From NCBI RefSeq assembly GCF_900110755.1, contig NZ_FOFF01000031.1, positions 35,384 through 99,383 of the forward strand: a stretch of DNA of 64,000 bases, read 5' to 3'. This stretch comes from Streptomyces sp. yr375 (GTDB taxonomy: Bacteria > Actinomycetota > Actinomycetes > Streptomycetales > Streptomycetaceae). Shown here piece after piece: positions 16,886 to 25,437 of the stretch (its first letter is position 1; every line of letters begins with the position of its first letter). Position numbers and translations under genes: made by a program. The notes beneath the pieces were generated by a model. That model saw nothing but the letters and a program-made list of their open reading frames with translations, was not told where the DNA came from and did not search any database.

Positions 16886-18445
16886 GTGGATCGCGTGGAC
16901 CTCATATCCCCGGCCGCCGGGGCCGCCGAGCCCGTGGCGCCCGCCGACGGCGTCGCCGAGCGCGCCGACGCCTACGCGGCCGCGCCGCTGCTCAACTGCC
17001 TGCTGCGGGAACTCGCCGAACCCCTGCCCGGCGCGCCGGGCGGCGCGGGCCGGTCCGGGTACCGGCTGCCCGCCAGCGGCCGGCTGCTGCGGGTACGCGG
17101 CACCCGGCGGCCCGCCGCGCCCGAGGTGCACACGGCGGGCGCCTGGCACCGCCTCGGCCACCCCGAGCTCGTCGCACTGGTCGCGGACGAACTGCGCCGG
17201 CACACCGGGCTGGCCAACCACGAGCTGCCCGCCGAGATGACCGACAGCCGGGACGCGGTCGCCGCGCTGCTCACCGCACGCGCGCGTGCCACCCCGCCGG
17301 ACTCCCCCTACCTGCGCTCCGAGCAGTCCCTGATCACCGGCCACCCCCACCACCCGGCCCCCAAGGCGCGCGGCGGCGGCCCGCCCGCCGGCTGGCTGCC
17401 GTACGCCCCGGAGGCGCACGCGCGCTTCCCGCTGGCGCTGCTGGGGCTGCGCGAGGACCAGGTCGTCGAGGAGGGCGACACCTCCGCACTGGACGCCCTC
17501 GGCGAGGCCCCGCCCGGCTACCGGCTGCTGCCCGCCCACCCCTGGCAGCTCGACCTGGCCGGGCCGCGCCTCGCGCCCGCCTTCGCCGACGGCCGCCTGC
17601 TGCGGCTCGGCACGACCGACTTCGACGCCTGGCCGACGGCCGCCGTACGCACGCTGTACGCGCCCGAGCGCGACCTGTGCCTGAAGTTCAGCCTCGACGT
17701 CCGCATCACCAACGACATCCGCCGCCTGTGGCGCCACGACCTGCTGAAACTGCGCCGCACGGACACGGCGGCGGCCCGCGCCTTCGAAACCTGTGGACCC
17801 CCTGCGGTCTGGCTGAGCGACCGCGGCTACCGCACCGCCGCCTTCGCCTTCGAGGAGCTCGCCGCCCTGGTCCGCGACGGTCTGGACGGCCATCTGCTGC
17901 CCGGCACGACCCCGCTGCTCGCCGCGGGCCTCGTGGAGGGCTTCGACGGCAGCCCGCTGGCCGCCGCCGCGGACCCGGCGGCCTGGTGGGAGGCATACCT
18001 CGCCGTCGTCGTGCCGCCGGCGCTGCGCGCCTTCGCCGACCACGGCGTCGTCCTGGAGGCGCACCTACAGAACACCCTGGTCGCCGTCGACGCCGACGGC
18101 ACCCCCGTGCAGGCCCTGTTCCGGGACGCCGAGGGCGTGAAACTGCTGCCGGACGTGGAGCGGGCGGCCGGCTGGGAGCGACTGGTGTACTGCCTGGTCG
18201 TCAACCACCTCTGCGAGGTCGCCGCGGCCCTCGCCGAGCACCACCCCGGCCTCGACCCCTGGCCCGCCGTCCGCCGCGAACTGGCCCGCCACGACCTCCC
18301 CGAGGCCGCCGCCCTGCTCACCGCGCCCACCCTGCCCGGCAAGACGAACCTGCTGCTGCGCTGGACGGGCGCGGACGGCGCGGACGCCCGCTACCTGCCG
18401 CTGCCCAACCCGCTGGCCGGGGCCGCCGAGCCGTTCGGCACGTGA
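16886..18445 (+). CDS. IucA/IucC-family NIS siderophore synthetase, second copy
   Basis: 519 residues. The family segments are LLPAHPWQLDLAG, LCLKFSLDVRITNDIRRL, GVVLEAHLQNTLVAVD, QALFRDAEGVKLLP and PGKTNLLLRW. It is only distantly similar to the divergent synthetase, so this is not a recent duplication; the two probably perform successive condensations. GTG start at 16886 follows a short direct repeat, AGGGAACC. The product is not predictable here. Confidence 0.9.
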   Translation: MDRVDLISPAAGAAEPVAPADGVAERADAYAAAPLLNCLLRELAEPLPGAPGGAGRSGYRLPASGRLLRVRGTRRPAAPEVHTAGAWHRLGHPELVALVADELRRHTGLANHELPAEMTDSRDAVAALLTARARATPPDSPYLRSEQSLITGHPHHPAPKARGGGPPAGWLPYAPEAHARFPLALLGLREDQVVEEGDTSALDALGEAPPGYRLLPAHPWQLDLAGPRLAPAFADGRLLRLGTTDFDAWPTAAVRTLYAPERDLCLKFSLDVRITNDIRRLWRHDLLKLRRTDTAAARAFETCGPPAVWLSDRGYRTAAFAFEELAALVRDGLDGHLLPGTTPLLAAGLVEGFDGSPLAAAADPAAWWEAYLAVVVPPALRAFADHGVVLEAHLQNTLVAVDADGTPVQALFRDAEGVKLLPDVERAAGWERLVYCLVVNHLCEVAAALAEHHPGLDPWPAVRRELARHDLPEAAALLTAPTLPGKTNLLLRWTGADGADARYLPLPNPLAGAAEPFGT

Positions 18446-18483
18446 CCGCGCCGAGGTCCGGCGGCTCCTTGCGAAGGCGCAGG

Positions 18484-19269
18484 TCAGAGGCCGTAGCCGC
18501 CGTCGACCCCCAGGGACTGGCCGGTTATCCAGCCGGCCCGCGGGGACATCAGGAAACCGACCGCCGCGGCGATGTCCTGGGCGGTGCCGAACCGGCGCAG
18601 GGCGATGGCGCGCAACGTGGTCCGCAGGACGTCGTCCGGGAGATGACGCTCCTTGAGTTCGTCCCACATGCCCGCCTCGACCGCGCCCGCGCCGACGCTG
18701 TTGGCCCGTACGCCGTACCGTCCCTCCTCGGCGGCGACCGCCCGGACGACCGCTTCGACGGCTGCCTTGGGGCCGACCGAGAGAACGTCCCGCTTGGCGT
18801 ACCGGCGCAGCGCGGCGGTGCTCACGGCGACCACGGCACCGGCGGTGAGGCGCAGTTGGGGCAGAATCGGCTGAAGGACGTTGAAGAAGCCGACGGCGTC
18901 CTGGGAGACCTGTTCCCGGAACCGGCCGGGAGCCGTCTCGGACACGTACTGCATGGTCACGAAGGGCCCCGCCGCGTAGACGAGGCCGCCCAGCGGTGCC
19001 TCGGCACCGAGGCGGGCCACGAGGTCGGCGGCCGCGGCCTCGTCCGTCAGGTCGAGGGCGTGGACCGACGTGCCGCGGCCTCGCGCCACCACGTCCTCGT
19101 AGGTCCGGCGGGCGGCCTCCTCGTTACGGTGATAGGTGAGCGCCACATCGCGGCCGTCGTCGGCGAGGACGCGGCAGACCGCGCTGCCGATACCTCCCGA
19201 GCCGCCCACGACGAGCACCTTGCCGGGGGCGGCCTCCGGGCCGTTCCGGGAGGCGGATGAAACCGACAT
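18484..19269 (-). CDS. short-chain dehydrogenase/reductase
   Basis: 261 residues with the Rossmann motif VVGGSGGIGSAV and the classical end LMSPRAGWITGQSLGVDGGYGL. The catalytic tetrad region reads VVAVSTAALRRYAKRDVLSVGPKAAVE. Here the usual catalytic YxxxK is replaced by a serine-containing SVGPK with the lysine kept, so activity of the standard type is uncertain. AGGAG precedes the start at 19269. It follows the acyl-CoA dehydrogenase remnant on the same strand. Confidence 0.85.
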   Translation of the reverse strand: MSVSSASRNGPEAAPGKVLVVGGSGGIGSAVCRVLADDGRDVALTYHRNEEAARRTYEDVVARGRGTSVHALDLTDEAAAADLVARLGAEAPLGGLVYAAGPFVTMQYVSETAPGRFREQVSQDAVGFFNVLQPILPQLRLTAGAVVAVSTAALRRYAKRDVLSVGPKAAVEAVVRAVAAEEGRYGVRANSVGAGAVEAGMWDELKERHLPDDVLRTTLRAIALRRFGTAQDIAAAVGFLMSPRAGWITGQSLGVDGGYGL

Positions 19270-19289
19270 CTGCGGAGTCTCCTGACTGC

Positions 19290-19306
19290 GGGGGGGGGGG
19301 GGGGGG
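19290..19306. repeat. 17-base poly-G tract
   Basis: Seventeen consecutive G on the + strand, in the 60-base spacer between the SDR start (19269) and the acyl-CoA dehydrogenase remnant stop (19330). Such a tract may vary in length by slippage, or be a sequencing or assembly artefact. Confidence 0.9.
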
Positions 19307-19329
19307 TGGGTGAGGCCGAAGTGCGGATC

Positions 19330-19999
19330 TCAGAGGGAGCGGGCGATGAGTTCCTTCATCAGCTCGTTCGTGCCGCCGAAGATGCGCTGCACCCGGGCGT
19401 CGGCGAAGGCACGCGCGATCGGATACTCCGTCATGTACCCGTAGCCGCCGAAGAGTTGTACGCATTCGTCGACCACGCGGCCCAGCCGGTCCGAGGCCCA
19501 CCACTTGGCCATCGAGGCGGTGGCGTCGTCCAGCGTGCCGTTGTCGAACCGCTGGATGCACTCGTCGACGAAGGTGCGGGCGACGGTCGCCTCGGTGGCC
19601 GCCTCGGCCAGTTTCATCCGGGTGTTCTGGAACCGGATCAGTTCGCGGTCGAACGCCGTCCGCTGTTTGACGTATTCGACGGTGGAGGCCAGCGCCTGTT
19701 CCATGATGGCCACGCAGTCGATCGCCACGACCAGCCGCTCGCGCGGGAGTTGCTGCATCATCGAGGAACCCGGTGGCGGATGCGGTCGCGAGCAGGTCGT
19801 GGGCGGCGCCGAAGGAGCCGCGGCCGGACGGGGTGCGGGCCCGCTCCCGCAGCCAGCTCCAGACCTCCTCGGTCCGGCCGGGGTCGATCGCCGTGAGGGC
19901 GTCGTGTTCGGCCCGGGCCAGGCGGTCGAGCGCCGTGGCACCCGTGCGGGCAGCGGCTCTGAGGGAGGAGGACGAAGGCAGACGAGAGATGCGTGGCAT
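19330..19999 (-). pseudogene. truncated acyl-CoA dehydrogenase joined to an unknown N-terminal fragment
   Basis: From 19761 down to 19330 one frame encodes only the C-terminal ~143 residues of an acyl-CoA dehydrogenase: MQQLPRERLVVAIDC, FQNTRMKLAEAATE, QLFGGYGYMTEYPIARAFAD and RIFGGTNELMKELIARSL. The N-terminal ~240 residues with the FAD-binding region are absent. Upstream, an ATG at 19999 with AGGAG opens a different frame (MPRISRLPSSSS ... EEVWSWLRERARTPSGRG ... LLATASATGFLD) that loses coding character near 19765. I read this as a deletion joining two genes out of frame. A short protein starting at 19761 cannot be excluded, but no ribosome site is seen. Confidence 0.7.
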
Positions 20000-20005
20000 G
20001 AGCAA

Positions 20006-20375
20006 CTCCTGCGGGACCGCAGGCGAGTGGCCTGCGTCGGGGCATGTTGTCCCGAGATGTCATCGTTGACGTATGTCATCGTTGACACTGCTTGCGAGGA
20101 TGATGGACCCGGTCCCCGGTAACGTCAATGCTTTGCGCCCGTCACGCATCGGCAATGCCCGCGGCCGGTCTCTCGCCCGATACCGCTCTACGGCCGCCCG
20201 CACCGTGCCCGTTCCGCGGGCGCTCCCCGGTGACGTGCTCGGATACCCGCTTTCCGGCGATCACCCCCGGTTACTATGCTCACTTCCCAGGGCCGTCGAC
20301 GGGTCGTTCCCGCTGTCGCACCCCTCTGGGGCAGGTCGTGGATCATAAGGCTAAAGAGACAGGTGGCCTGGGAAA
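20006..20375. other. intergenic region, divergent promoters
   Basis: 370 bases between the remnant start at 19999 and the HipA-like gene at 20376. It holds the tandem palindromes at 20059-20088 described separately. The remainder up to 20375 is less GC-rich than the coding DNA and contains no supported gene. Confidence 0.5.
20057..20088. promoter_or_regulatory. tandem palindromic operator (TetR-like)
   Basis: ATGTCATCGTTGAC occurs at 20057-20070 and again at 20073-20086. The second copy reads TGTCA-N4-TGACA, a perfect inverted repeat; the first differs in one base. The 16-bp period would place two dimers on nearly adjacent helix faces. It is 60 bases upstream of the broken acyl-CoA dehydrogenase gene. 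No regulator gene is adjacent. Confidence 0.55.
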
Positions 20376-21290
20376 ATGCTGAGAGAGGTCACCGCGACCC
20401 GCTACATCGAACCCCTGCGTGAGGGCGGCTCGCTGCCGGGACTCGTCGAGGCCGACGACCTCGGCACGTACGTCGTGAAGTTCACCGGCTCCGCGCAGGG
20501 CCGTAAGGCGCTGGTCGCCGAGGTGATCGTGGGCGAGCTGGCGCGCGCCCTCGGCCTCAGGTTCCCCGAGCTGGTGCTCGCGCACTTCGACCCGGCGATC
20601 GCCGACGGCGAGCCCCACCAGGAGGTGCGGGAACTGCACGGCGCGAGCGCGGGCCTCAACCTGGGGATGGACTACCTGCCGGGCGCGCGGGACTTCACCC
20701 CGGAGGTCGCCGAGAGCTTCAAGGTCGACCCCCTGGAGGCGGGCCGGATCGTCTGGCTCGACGCCCTCACCGTCAACGTCGACCGTACGGTGCACAGCTC
20801 CAACCTCATGGTGTGGCCGACGCTCGGCATCGCGCCCCCGCGCCTGTGGCTGATCGACCACGGCGCGGCCCTCGTCTTCCACCACCGCTGGGACGCCTCC
20901 GACCCCGCCAAGGCCTACGACTTCCGGCACCACGCGCTCGGCCGCCACGCGCCCGATGTGCGGGCGGCCGACGCGGAGTTGGCCCCCCGGGTGACGCCCG
21001 AACTCCTGCGGGAGATCACGGCCGTCGTCCCGGACGCCTGGCTGGCCGACGAGGAGGGCTTCGCCGGCCCGGACGCCGTCCGGCAGGCGTACGTGGACTA
21101 CCTCCACGCGCGCGTGCGGGCCGCCGCGGCCTGGCTGCCCACCGACTTCCCCACCCGGGAGGAACTCGCCGCCGAGGAGGCCCAGCGGGCGGCGAGGACA
21201 CAGGAAGGCCGGCCGAACTGGCTGAAGCGGGTCCCCGACCTGCACGGCAGACCGGCGGCGGAACAGGATTGGTCGGTGCACCTCGGATGA
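20376..21290 (+). CDS. HipA-like kinase-fold protein
   Basis: 304-residue member of the short HipA-like family. It has EADDLGTYVVKFTGSAQGRKALVAEVIVGELARALGL with the ATP-site lysine, then RIVWLDALTVNVDRTVHSSNLMVW with the catalytic-loop Asp and Asn, and LWLIDHGAALVFHH in the metal-binding position. Unlike HipA toxins it lacks the N-terminal Couple_hipA domain and has no HipB neighbour, so a toxin role is not supported. Its stop overlaps the next gene by four bases. Confidence 0.8.
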   Translation: MLREVTATRYIEPLREGGSLPGLVEADDLGTYVVKFTGSAQGRKALVAEVIVGELARALGLRFPELVLAHFDPAIADGEPHQEVRELHGASAGLNLGMDYLPGARDFTPEVAESFKVDPLEAGRIVWLDALTVNVDRTVHSSNLMVWPTLGIAPPRLWLIDHGAALVFHHRWDASDPAKAYDFRHHALGRHAPDVRAADAELAPRVTPELLREITAVVPDAWLADEEGFAGPDAVRQAYVDYLHARVRAAAAWLPTDFPTREELAAEEAQRAARTQEGRPNWLKRVPDLHGRPAAEQDWSVHLG

Positions 21291-21571
21291 CGGATGTCCA
21301 GCGCGTGGAGATCGAGTACTGCACCCAGTGCCGCTGGCTGCCCCGCGCGGCCTGGCTGGCGCAGGAGCTCCTGACGACCTTCGAGACCGAGCTGACGGAA
21401 CTGTTCCTCAAGCCCGGCAAGGGCGGTGTCTTCGTCGTCCGCGTGAACGGCGAGGTCGTCTGGGACCGCCGCGAACAGGGTTTCCCGGAGCCGACGGCGG
21501 TGAAGAGGCTCGTACGCGACCGAGTGGCCCCGGGAAAGTCCCTGGGCCACTCGGACCAGCCTGCCTCTTGA
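21287..21571 (+). CDS. SelW/SelT-like Rdx family thioredoxin-fold protein
   Basis: 94 residues starting MTDVQRVEIEYCTQCRWLPRA. The CTQC motif sits at the end of the first strand exactly where SelW, SelT and SelH proteins have CxxU/CxxC. LFLKPGKGGVFVVRVNGEVVWDR and FPEPTAVKRLVRDRV follow the family pattern. Translationally coupled to the HipA-like gene by an ATGA overlap. Likely a small redox protein; partner unknown. Confidence 0.85.
   Translation: MTDVQRVEIEYCTQCRWLPRAAWLAQELLTTFETELTELFLKPGKGGVFVVRVNGEVVWDRREQGFPEPTAVKRLVRDRVAPGKSLGHSDQPAS
21521..21553. terminator. hairpin overlapping the 3' end of the SelW-like gene
   Basis: CGAGTGGCCC at 21521-21530 pairs with GGGCCACTCG at 21544-21553, a 10-bp stem, inside the last codons of the SelW-like gene and facing the convergent aceB. 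A 12-bp direct repeat, CTTGATGCTCAG, follows at 21567-21578 and 21581-21592, overlapping the aceB stop. Confidence 0.6.
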
Positions 21572-21588
21572 TGCTCAGTGCTTGATGC

Positions 21589-23223
21589 TCAGCCCTTGAG
21601 CTGCTCGTACGCGGGGAGGGTGAGGAAGTCCGCGTAGTCGTCGTCGAGGGCGACCTCCAGGAGGAGGTCGTGGGCCTGCTGCCAGTGGCCGGCGGTGAAG
21701 GCCTCCTCGCCGAGCTCGGCGCGGATGTTCGCCAGTTCCTCGGCTGCGACCTCGCGGGCCAGCTCGGGCGTCGCCTTGACGGTCTGCCCGCCGTGCTCGA
21801 ACTCGACGCCGGCGTTGATCCACTGCCAGATCTGCGAGCGGGAGATCTCGGCGGTGGCCGCGTCCTCCATGAGGTTGAAGATGGCGACCGCGCCGAGGCC
21901 GCGCAGCCAGGCCTCGATGTAACGGATGCCGACCTGCACGGCGTTGACGAGACCGGCGTACGTCGGCGCGGCCTTCAGCGAGTCGATCGCGATCAGTTCG
22001 CCCGCCTCGACGTGGACGTCCTCGCGCAGCCGGTCCTTCTGGTTCGGCTTGTCGCCGAGGACCTTGTCGAAGGACTCCAGGGCGATCGGGACCAGGTCGG
22101 GGTGGGCGACCCAGGAGCCGTCGAAACCGTCGCCGGCCTCGCGGTCCTTGTCGGCGCGGACCTTCTCGAAGGCGACCTTGTTGACCTCGGCGTCCCGGCG
22201 GGACGGGATGAAGGCCGCCATGCCGCCGATCGCGTGCGCGCCGCGCTTGTGGCAGGTGCGCACAAGGAGTTCGGTGTACGCGCGCATGAACGGGGCCGTC
22301 ATCGTGACCGCGTTGCGGTCCGGGAGGACGAACTTGGCACCGCCGTCACGGAAGTTCTTGACGATGGAGAACAGGTAGTCCCAGCGGCCCGCGTTCAACC
22401 CCGAGGCGTGGTCGCGGAGTTCGTAGAGGATCTCCTCCATCTCGTACGCGGCCGTGATCGTCTCGATCAGGACGGTGGCGCGGACGGTGCCCTGCGGGAT
22501 GCCGACGTAATCCTGCGCGAAGACGAACACGTCGTTCCACAGGCGGGCTTCGAGGTGCGACTCGGTCTTCGGGAGGTAGAAGTACGGGCCCTTGCCGAGG
22601 TCGAGCAGACGCTGGGCGTTGTGGAAGAAGTACAGGCCGAAGTCGACGAGCGCGCCCGGGACCTGACTGCCGTCGGCGTCGACGAGGTGCCGCTCGTTGA
22701 GGTGCCAGCCGCGCGGGCGCATGACGACGGTGGCGAGCTCGCTGTCGTCCTTCAGCGCGTACGACTTGCCCGACCTCGGGTCGGTGAAGTCGATGTTCCG
22801 GGTGTACGCGTCGGCCAGGTTGACCTGACCGAGGACGACGTTCTCCCAGGTCGGCGCGGAGGCGTCCTCGAAGTCCGCGAGCCAGACGCGGGCGCCCGAG
22901 TTGAGGGCGTTGATGGTCATCTTGCGGTCGGTCGGGCCGGTGATCTCGACCCGGCGGTCGTTCAGCGCCGCGGGGGAGGGGGCGACCCGCCAGGAGTCGT
23001 CCGCGCGGATCGCGGCGGTCTCCGGGAGGAAGTCGAGCGTGGAGGTGCGGGCGATCTCGGCGCGGCGCTCGGCGCGGCGGGCGAGGAGCTCGTCACGGCG
23101 CGGCGTGAACCGCCGGTGCAGCTCGGCCACGAAGGCGAGCGCCGCCTCGGTGAGGACCTCCTCCTGCCGCGGCAGGGGCTCGGCGTCGACGATGGCCAGC
23201 GGGGACGGCGCTGGTGCGGACAT
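21589..23223 (-). CDS. aceB: malate synthase A
   Basis: 544-residue malate synthase of the A isoform, condensing glyoxylate with acetyl-CoA to malate. Visible are MTINALNSGARVWLADFEDASAPTWENVV, the glyoxylate/Mg site KGPYFYLPKTESHLEARLWNDVF and TVRATVLIETITAAYEMEEIL, and the C-terminal helical domain with RYIEAWLRGLGAVAIFNLMEDAATAEISR. It provides a second exit for the glyoxylate released from allantoate. Boxes resembling those of allB and hyi lie about 100-135 bases upstream. Confidence 0.95.
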   Translation of the reverse strand: MSAPAPSPLAIVDAEPLPRQEEVLTEAALAFVAELHRRFTPRRDELLARRAERRAEIARTSTLDFLPETAAIRADDSWRVAPSPAALNDRRVEITGPTDRKMTINALNSGARVWLADFEDASAPTWENVVLGQVNLADAYTRNIDFTDPRSGKSYALKDDSELATVVMRPRGWHLNERHLVDADGSQVPGALVDFGLYFFHNAQRLLDLGKGPYFYLPKTESHLEARLWNDVFVFAQDYVGIPQGTVRATVLIETITAAYEMEEILYELRDHASGLNAGRWDYLFSIVKNFRDGGAKFVLPDRNAVTMTAPFMRAYTELLVRTCHKRGAHAIGGMAAFIPSRRDAEVNKVAFEKVRADKDREAGDGFDGSWVAHPDLVPIALESFDKVLGDKPNQKDRLREDVHVEAGELIAIDSLKAAPTYAGLVNAVQVGIRYIEAWLRGLGAVAIFNLMEDAATAEISRSQIWQWINAGVEFEHGGQTVKATPELAREVAAEELANIRAELGEEAFTAGHWQQAHDLLLEVALDDDYADFLTLPAYEQLKG

Positions 23224-23325
23224 GAACGGTCACTTCCTTCAGCGGTGGCACCAGGTGCCAGTCGAACCGGGGTACGGCGAGCAGGTCCCCGGACGGGCCG
23301 GGGCTTCTGAACAGTGGATACTAGT

Positions 23326-23358
23326 TTCCTCATCGTGGAAGTTCAATGGTTTGTTGAT
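23326..23358. promoter_or_regulatory. two putative AllR boxes, aceB promoter
   Basis: TTCCT-N5-TGGAA at 23326-23340 and TTCAAT-N5-GTTGAT at 23342-23358, centres 17 bp apart. Both are degenerate forms of the boxes upstream of uraD and allB, in the same order when read on the + strand. They lie 103-135 bases upstream of aceB. Confidence 0.55.
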
Positions 23359-23406
23359 ATCAAGATTCTCCGGGTCGAGGCAAGGTGGCTCTCGGTGCCA
23401 GGCTCC

Positions 23407-24018
23407 TCACTCAAGGTGCACCAGGTCTTCAGGGGTGTCGATGTCGAACGGCCGGGCCACGTCCCCGCACTCCACGAGCATGATCGCCGCCTGGTGTTCC
23501 GTCAGGTAGGCACGCGCCCCCCGGTCGCCGGTCGCGCTCGCCCCGATGCCCGCCCAGTGAGCGGCCCCGAACAGGACGGGGTGGCCGCGTACGCCGTCGT
23601 AGGCGGCGGAGACGAGCGACGACTCGTCCTCGTACCCGGCACGCACCCGGGCGACCGCCTCCGGCCCGATGCCGGGCTGGTCGACGAGCGACACGAGCGC
23701 GGCCCGCGCCCCCGTCCCGGCGAGCGAGGCCAGCCCCGCCCGCAGTGACGTGCCCATGCCCTGCGCCCACTCCGGGTTCGGCACGATCACACACCCCGCC
23801 AGCCGCGCCCGCGCCCGTACGGTGTCGGCGGCGGCCCCGAGGACGACGTGCACGCGCGTGCAGCCCGCCGTACGCAGCACCTCGACCGCGTGCTCCACCA
23901 GGGGCCGCCCCCGGTGTTCGAGCAGCGCCTTGGGCCGCCCGCCGAGCCGCCGGCCCCCGCCTGCGGCCAGCAACAGGCCGACCACCTCGTCGTCGGGCGG
24001 GTCTTGCTTGTGCGTCAT
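23407..24018 (-). CDS. MobA-like nucleotidyltransferase
   Basis: 203 residues with the NTP-binding start GLLLAAGGGRRLGGRPKALLEHRGRPLVEHAVEVL and the metal-site LVSLVDQPGI. It resembles MobA/MocA molybdenum cofactor nucleotidyltransferases. The location among purine-catabolic genes would fit maturation of the molybdenum cofactor of xanthine dehydrogenase, but no XDH gene is in this window. Start at 24018 gives MTHKQDPPDDEVVGLLLAAG. Confidence 0.85.
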   Translation of the reverse strand: MTHKQDPPDDEVVGLLLAAGGGRRLGGRPKALLEHRGRPLVEHAVEVLRTAGCTRVHVVLGAAADTVRARARLAGCVIVPNPEWAQGMGTSLRAGLASLAGTGARAALVSLVDQPGIGPEAVARVRAGYEDESSLVSAAYDGVRGHPVLFGAAHWAGIGASATGDRGARAYLTEHQAAIMLVECGDVARPFDIDTPEDLVHLE

Positions 24019-24208
24019 GGGTCCTGCATACCCGACTGCCTGCCCCGGTACCGACCGCGCGGTCTGCCGGGGCTGAATTTCCGTCCGCGTGGTGGCGCAC
24101 CCGGCATCGGGTGGCGTTAACTGACCCGCGCGTCCTCCGGCGCCCGACGCGCCATGGGGACGCGGGGCGGGACCACGCGCGCGTGCGTGTGTGCGAGGGG
24201 GGAGAGCT

Positions 24209-24529
24209 GTGTTGCGGAGCTTGGGGCAGAGAGCAGTGACCGGCAGCGACGAGGATCCGAGGGTGGCGGGACTGCGGACCGCGGTGTCCCGGCTGCGCCG
24301 CGAACTCGCCGCGCACCCGGCCGAGTTCCCCGACCGGGTCATCGCCGAGGACGAACTCGCCGCGCTCGCCGCGATGGCGACCCACGGCGTCCCCGAGATC
24401 CGCCGGTTACGCCGCTCCCTGCTCCTGATCGTCGGCGCGATCGGCTCGGTGAGCGCGCTGAACCGGGGCCTGTCGGACGTCCGGGACGCCGTGGAACGGT
24501 TCGGGGACGCGCAGCCGCCGCATCGCTGA
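24209..24529 (+). CDS. small conserved Streptomyces protein (106 aa)
   Basis: Helical protein: DPRVAGLRTAVSRLRRELAAHPAEFPDRVIAEDELAALAAM, then VPEIRRLRRSLLLIVGAIGSVSALNRGLSDVRDAVERFG. The first part has coiled-coil character and the middle has a short hydrophobic stretch (SLLLIVGAIGSVSAL) that could be a membrane segment. GTG at 24209 follows GGGGGGAGAG. It converges on allR. From memory it resembles the DUF5955 type; function unknown. Confidence 0.7.
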   Translation: MLRSLGQRAVTGSDEDPRVAGLRTAVSRLRRELAAHPAEFPDRVIAEDELAALAAMATHGVPEIRRLRRSLLLIVGAIGSVSALNRGLSDVRDAVERFGDAQPPHR

Positions 24530-24559
24530 GCCGTGCCGGGTGTCTGCGGGTGGCAGGGT

Positions 24560-25357
24560 CTAGGCCGCCGGGCCCGAACTCGTCAGCGCTTCCGACAGTT
24601 CCACCGCCACCTGTTGCAGGACCGGCACGATCCGCTCGATGGCCGACTCCGTGACGCGGCCGGCCGGGCCGGAGATGGAGATGGCCGCGGCGGTGGGGGA
24701 GTCCGGCACGGTCACCGCCAGGCAGCGGACGCCGATCTCCTGCTCGTTGTCGTCGACCGCGAACCCGGTCCGGCGTACGTCCGCGAGCGCGGCGAGGAAG
24801 CCGTCGGGTGTGGTGATCGTCTTCTCGGTGGCGGCGGGCATGCCGGTGCGGGCGAGCAGGGCGCGCACCTCGCCGTCCGGGAAGCCCGCGAGGAGCGCCT
24901 TGCCGACGCCCGTGGAGTGCGGCAGCACCCGGCGTCCGACCTCGGTGAACATCCGCATCGAGTGCTTGGACGGCACCTGCGCCACGTACACGATCTCGTC
25001 GCCGTCGAGCAGCGCCATGTTCGCCGTCTCGCCGGTCTCCTCGACCAGGCGGGCCAGGTAGGGGCGGGCCCAGGTGCCCAGCAGCCGGGACGCGGACTCG
25101 CCGAGCCGGATCAGCCGCGGGCCCAGCGCATAGCGGCGGTTGGTCTGCTGGCGGACGTAACCGCAGGCCACCAGGGTGCGCATCAGACGGTGGATGGTGG
25201 GCAGTGGCAGCCCGCTGCTCGCGGAGAGTTCGCTCAGGCCCACCTCGCCTCCCGCGTCCGCCATCCGCTCCAGCAGATCGAAGGCGCGCTCGAGGGACTG
25301 GACCCCTCCGCCGGCGGATTTGGCGGAGTCGGTGGTGCTGGCGCTGGACGTCGGCAC
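24560..25357 (-). CDS. allR: IclR-family repressor of allantoin genes
   Basis: 265 residues. The N-terminal winged helix (VQSLERAFDLLERMADAGGEVGLSELSASSGLPLPTIHRLMRTL) is followed by the IclR effector domain (NMALLDGDEIVYVAQVPS, LPHSTGVGKALLAG, FAVDDNEQEIGVRCLAVTV). It sits divergent from allantoinase and is taken as AllR, known in S. coelicolor as a repressor relieved by allantoate or glyoxylate. Two inverted repeats lie 80-115 bases upstream of its start, suggesting autoregulation. Confidence 0.9.
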   Translation of the reverse strand: MPTSSASTTDSAKSAGGGVQSLERAFDLLERMADAGGEVGLSELSASSGLPLPTIHRLMRTLVACGYVRQQTNRRYALGPRLIRLGESASRLLGTWARPYLARLVEETGETANMALLDGDEIVYVAQVPSKHSMRMFTEVGRRVLPHSTGVGKALLAGFPDGEVRALLARTGMPAATEKTITTPDGFLAALADVRRTGFAVDDNEQEIGVRCLAVTVPDSPTAAAISISGPAGRVTESAIERIVPVLQQVAVELSEALTSSGPAA

Positions 25358-25437
25358 GGCGCGTTCCTTTCGAAACTGGCGGGAAGGGCTGAAGCCTACC
25401 CGTCGGTCGGTTGACTCCTCGCTTGTGCGTAGCTACG

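Noticed and set aside
20376..21290. HipBA-type toxin-antitoxin system
   Set aside because: The HipA-like protein lacks the N-terminal HipA domain and no HipB-like gene is adjacent.
24191..24208. Upstream GTG as start of the small protein
   Set aside because: The GTG at 24209 has a much better ribosome binding site (GGGGGGAGAG).
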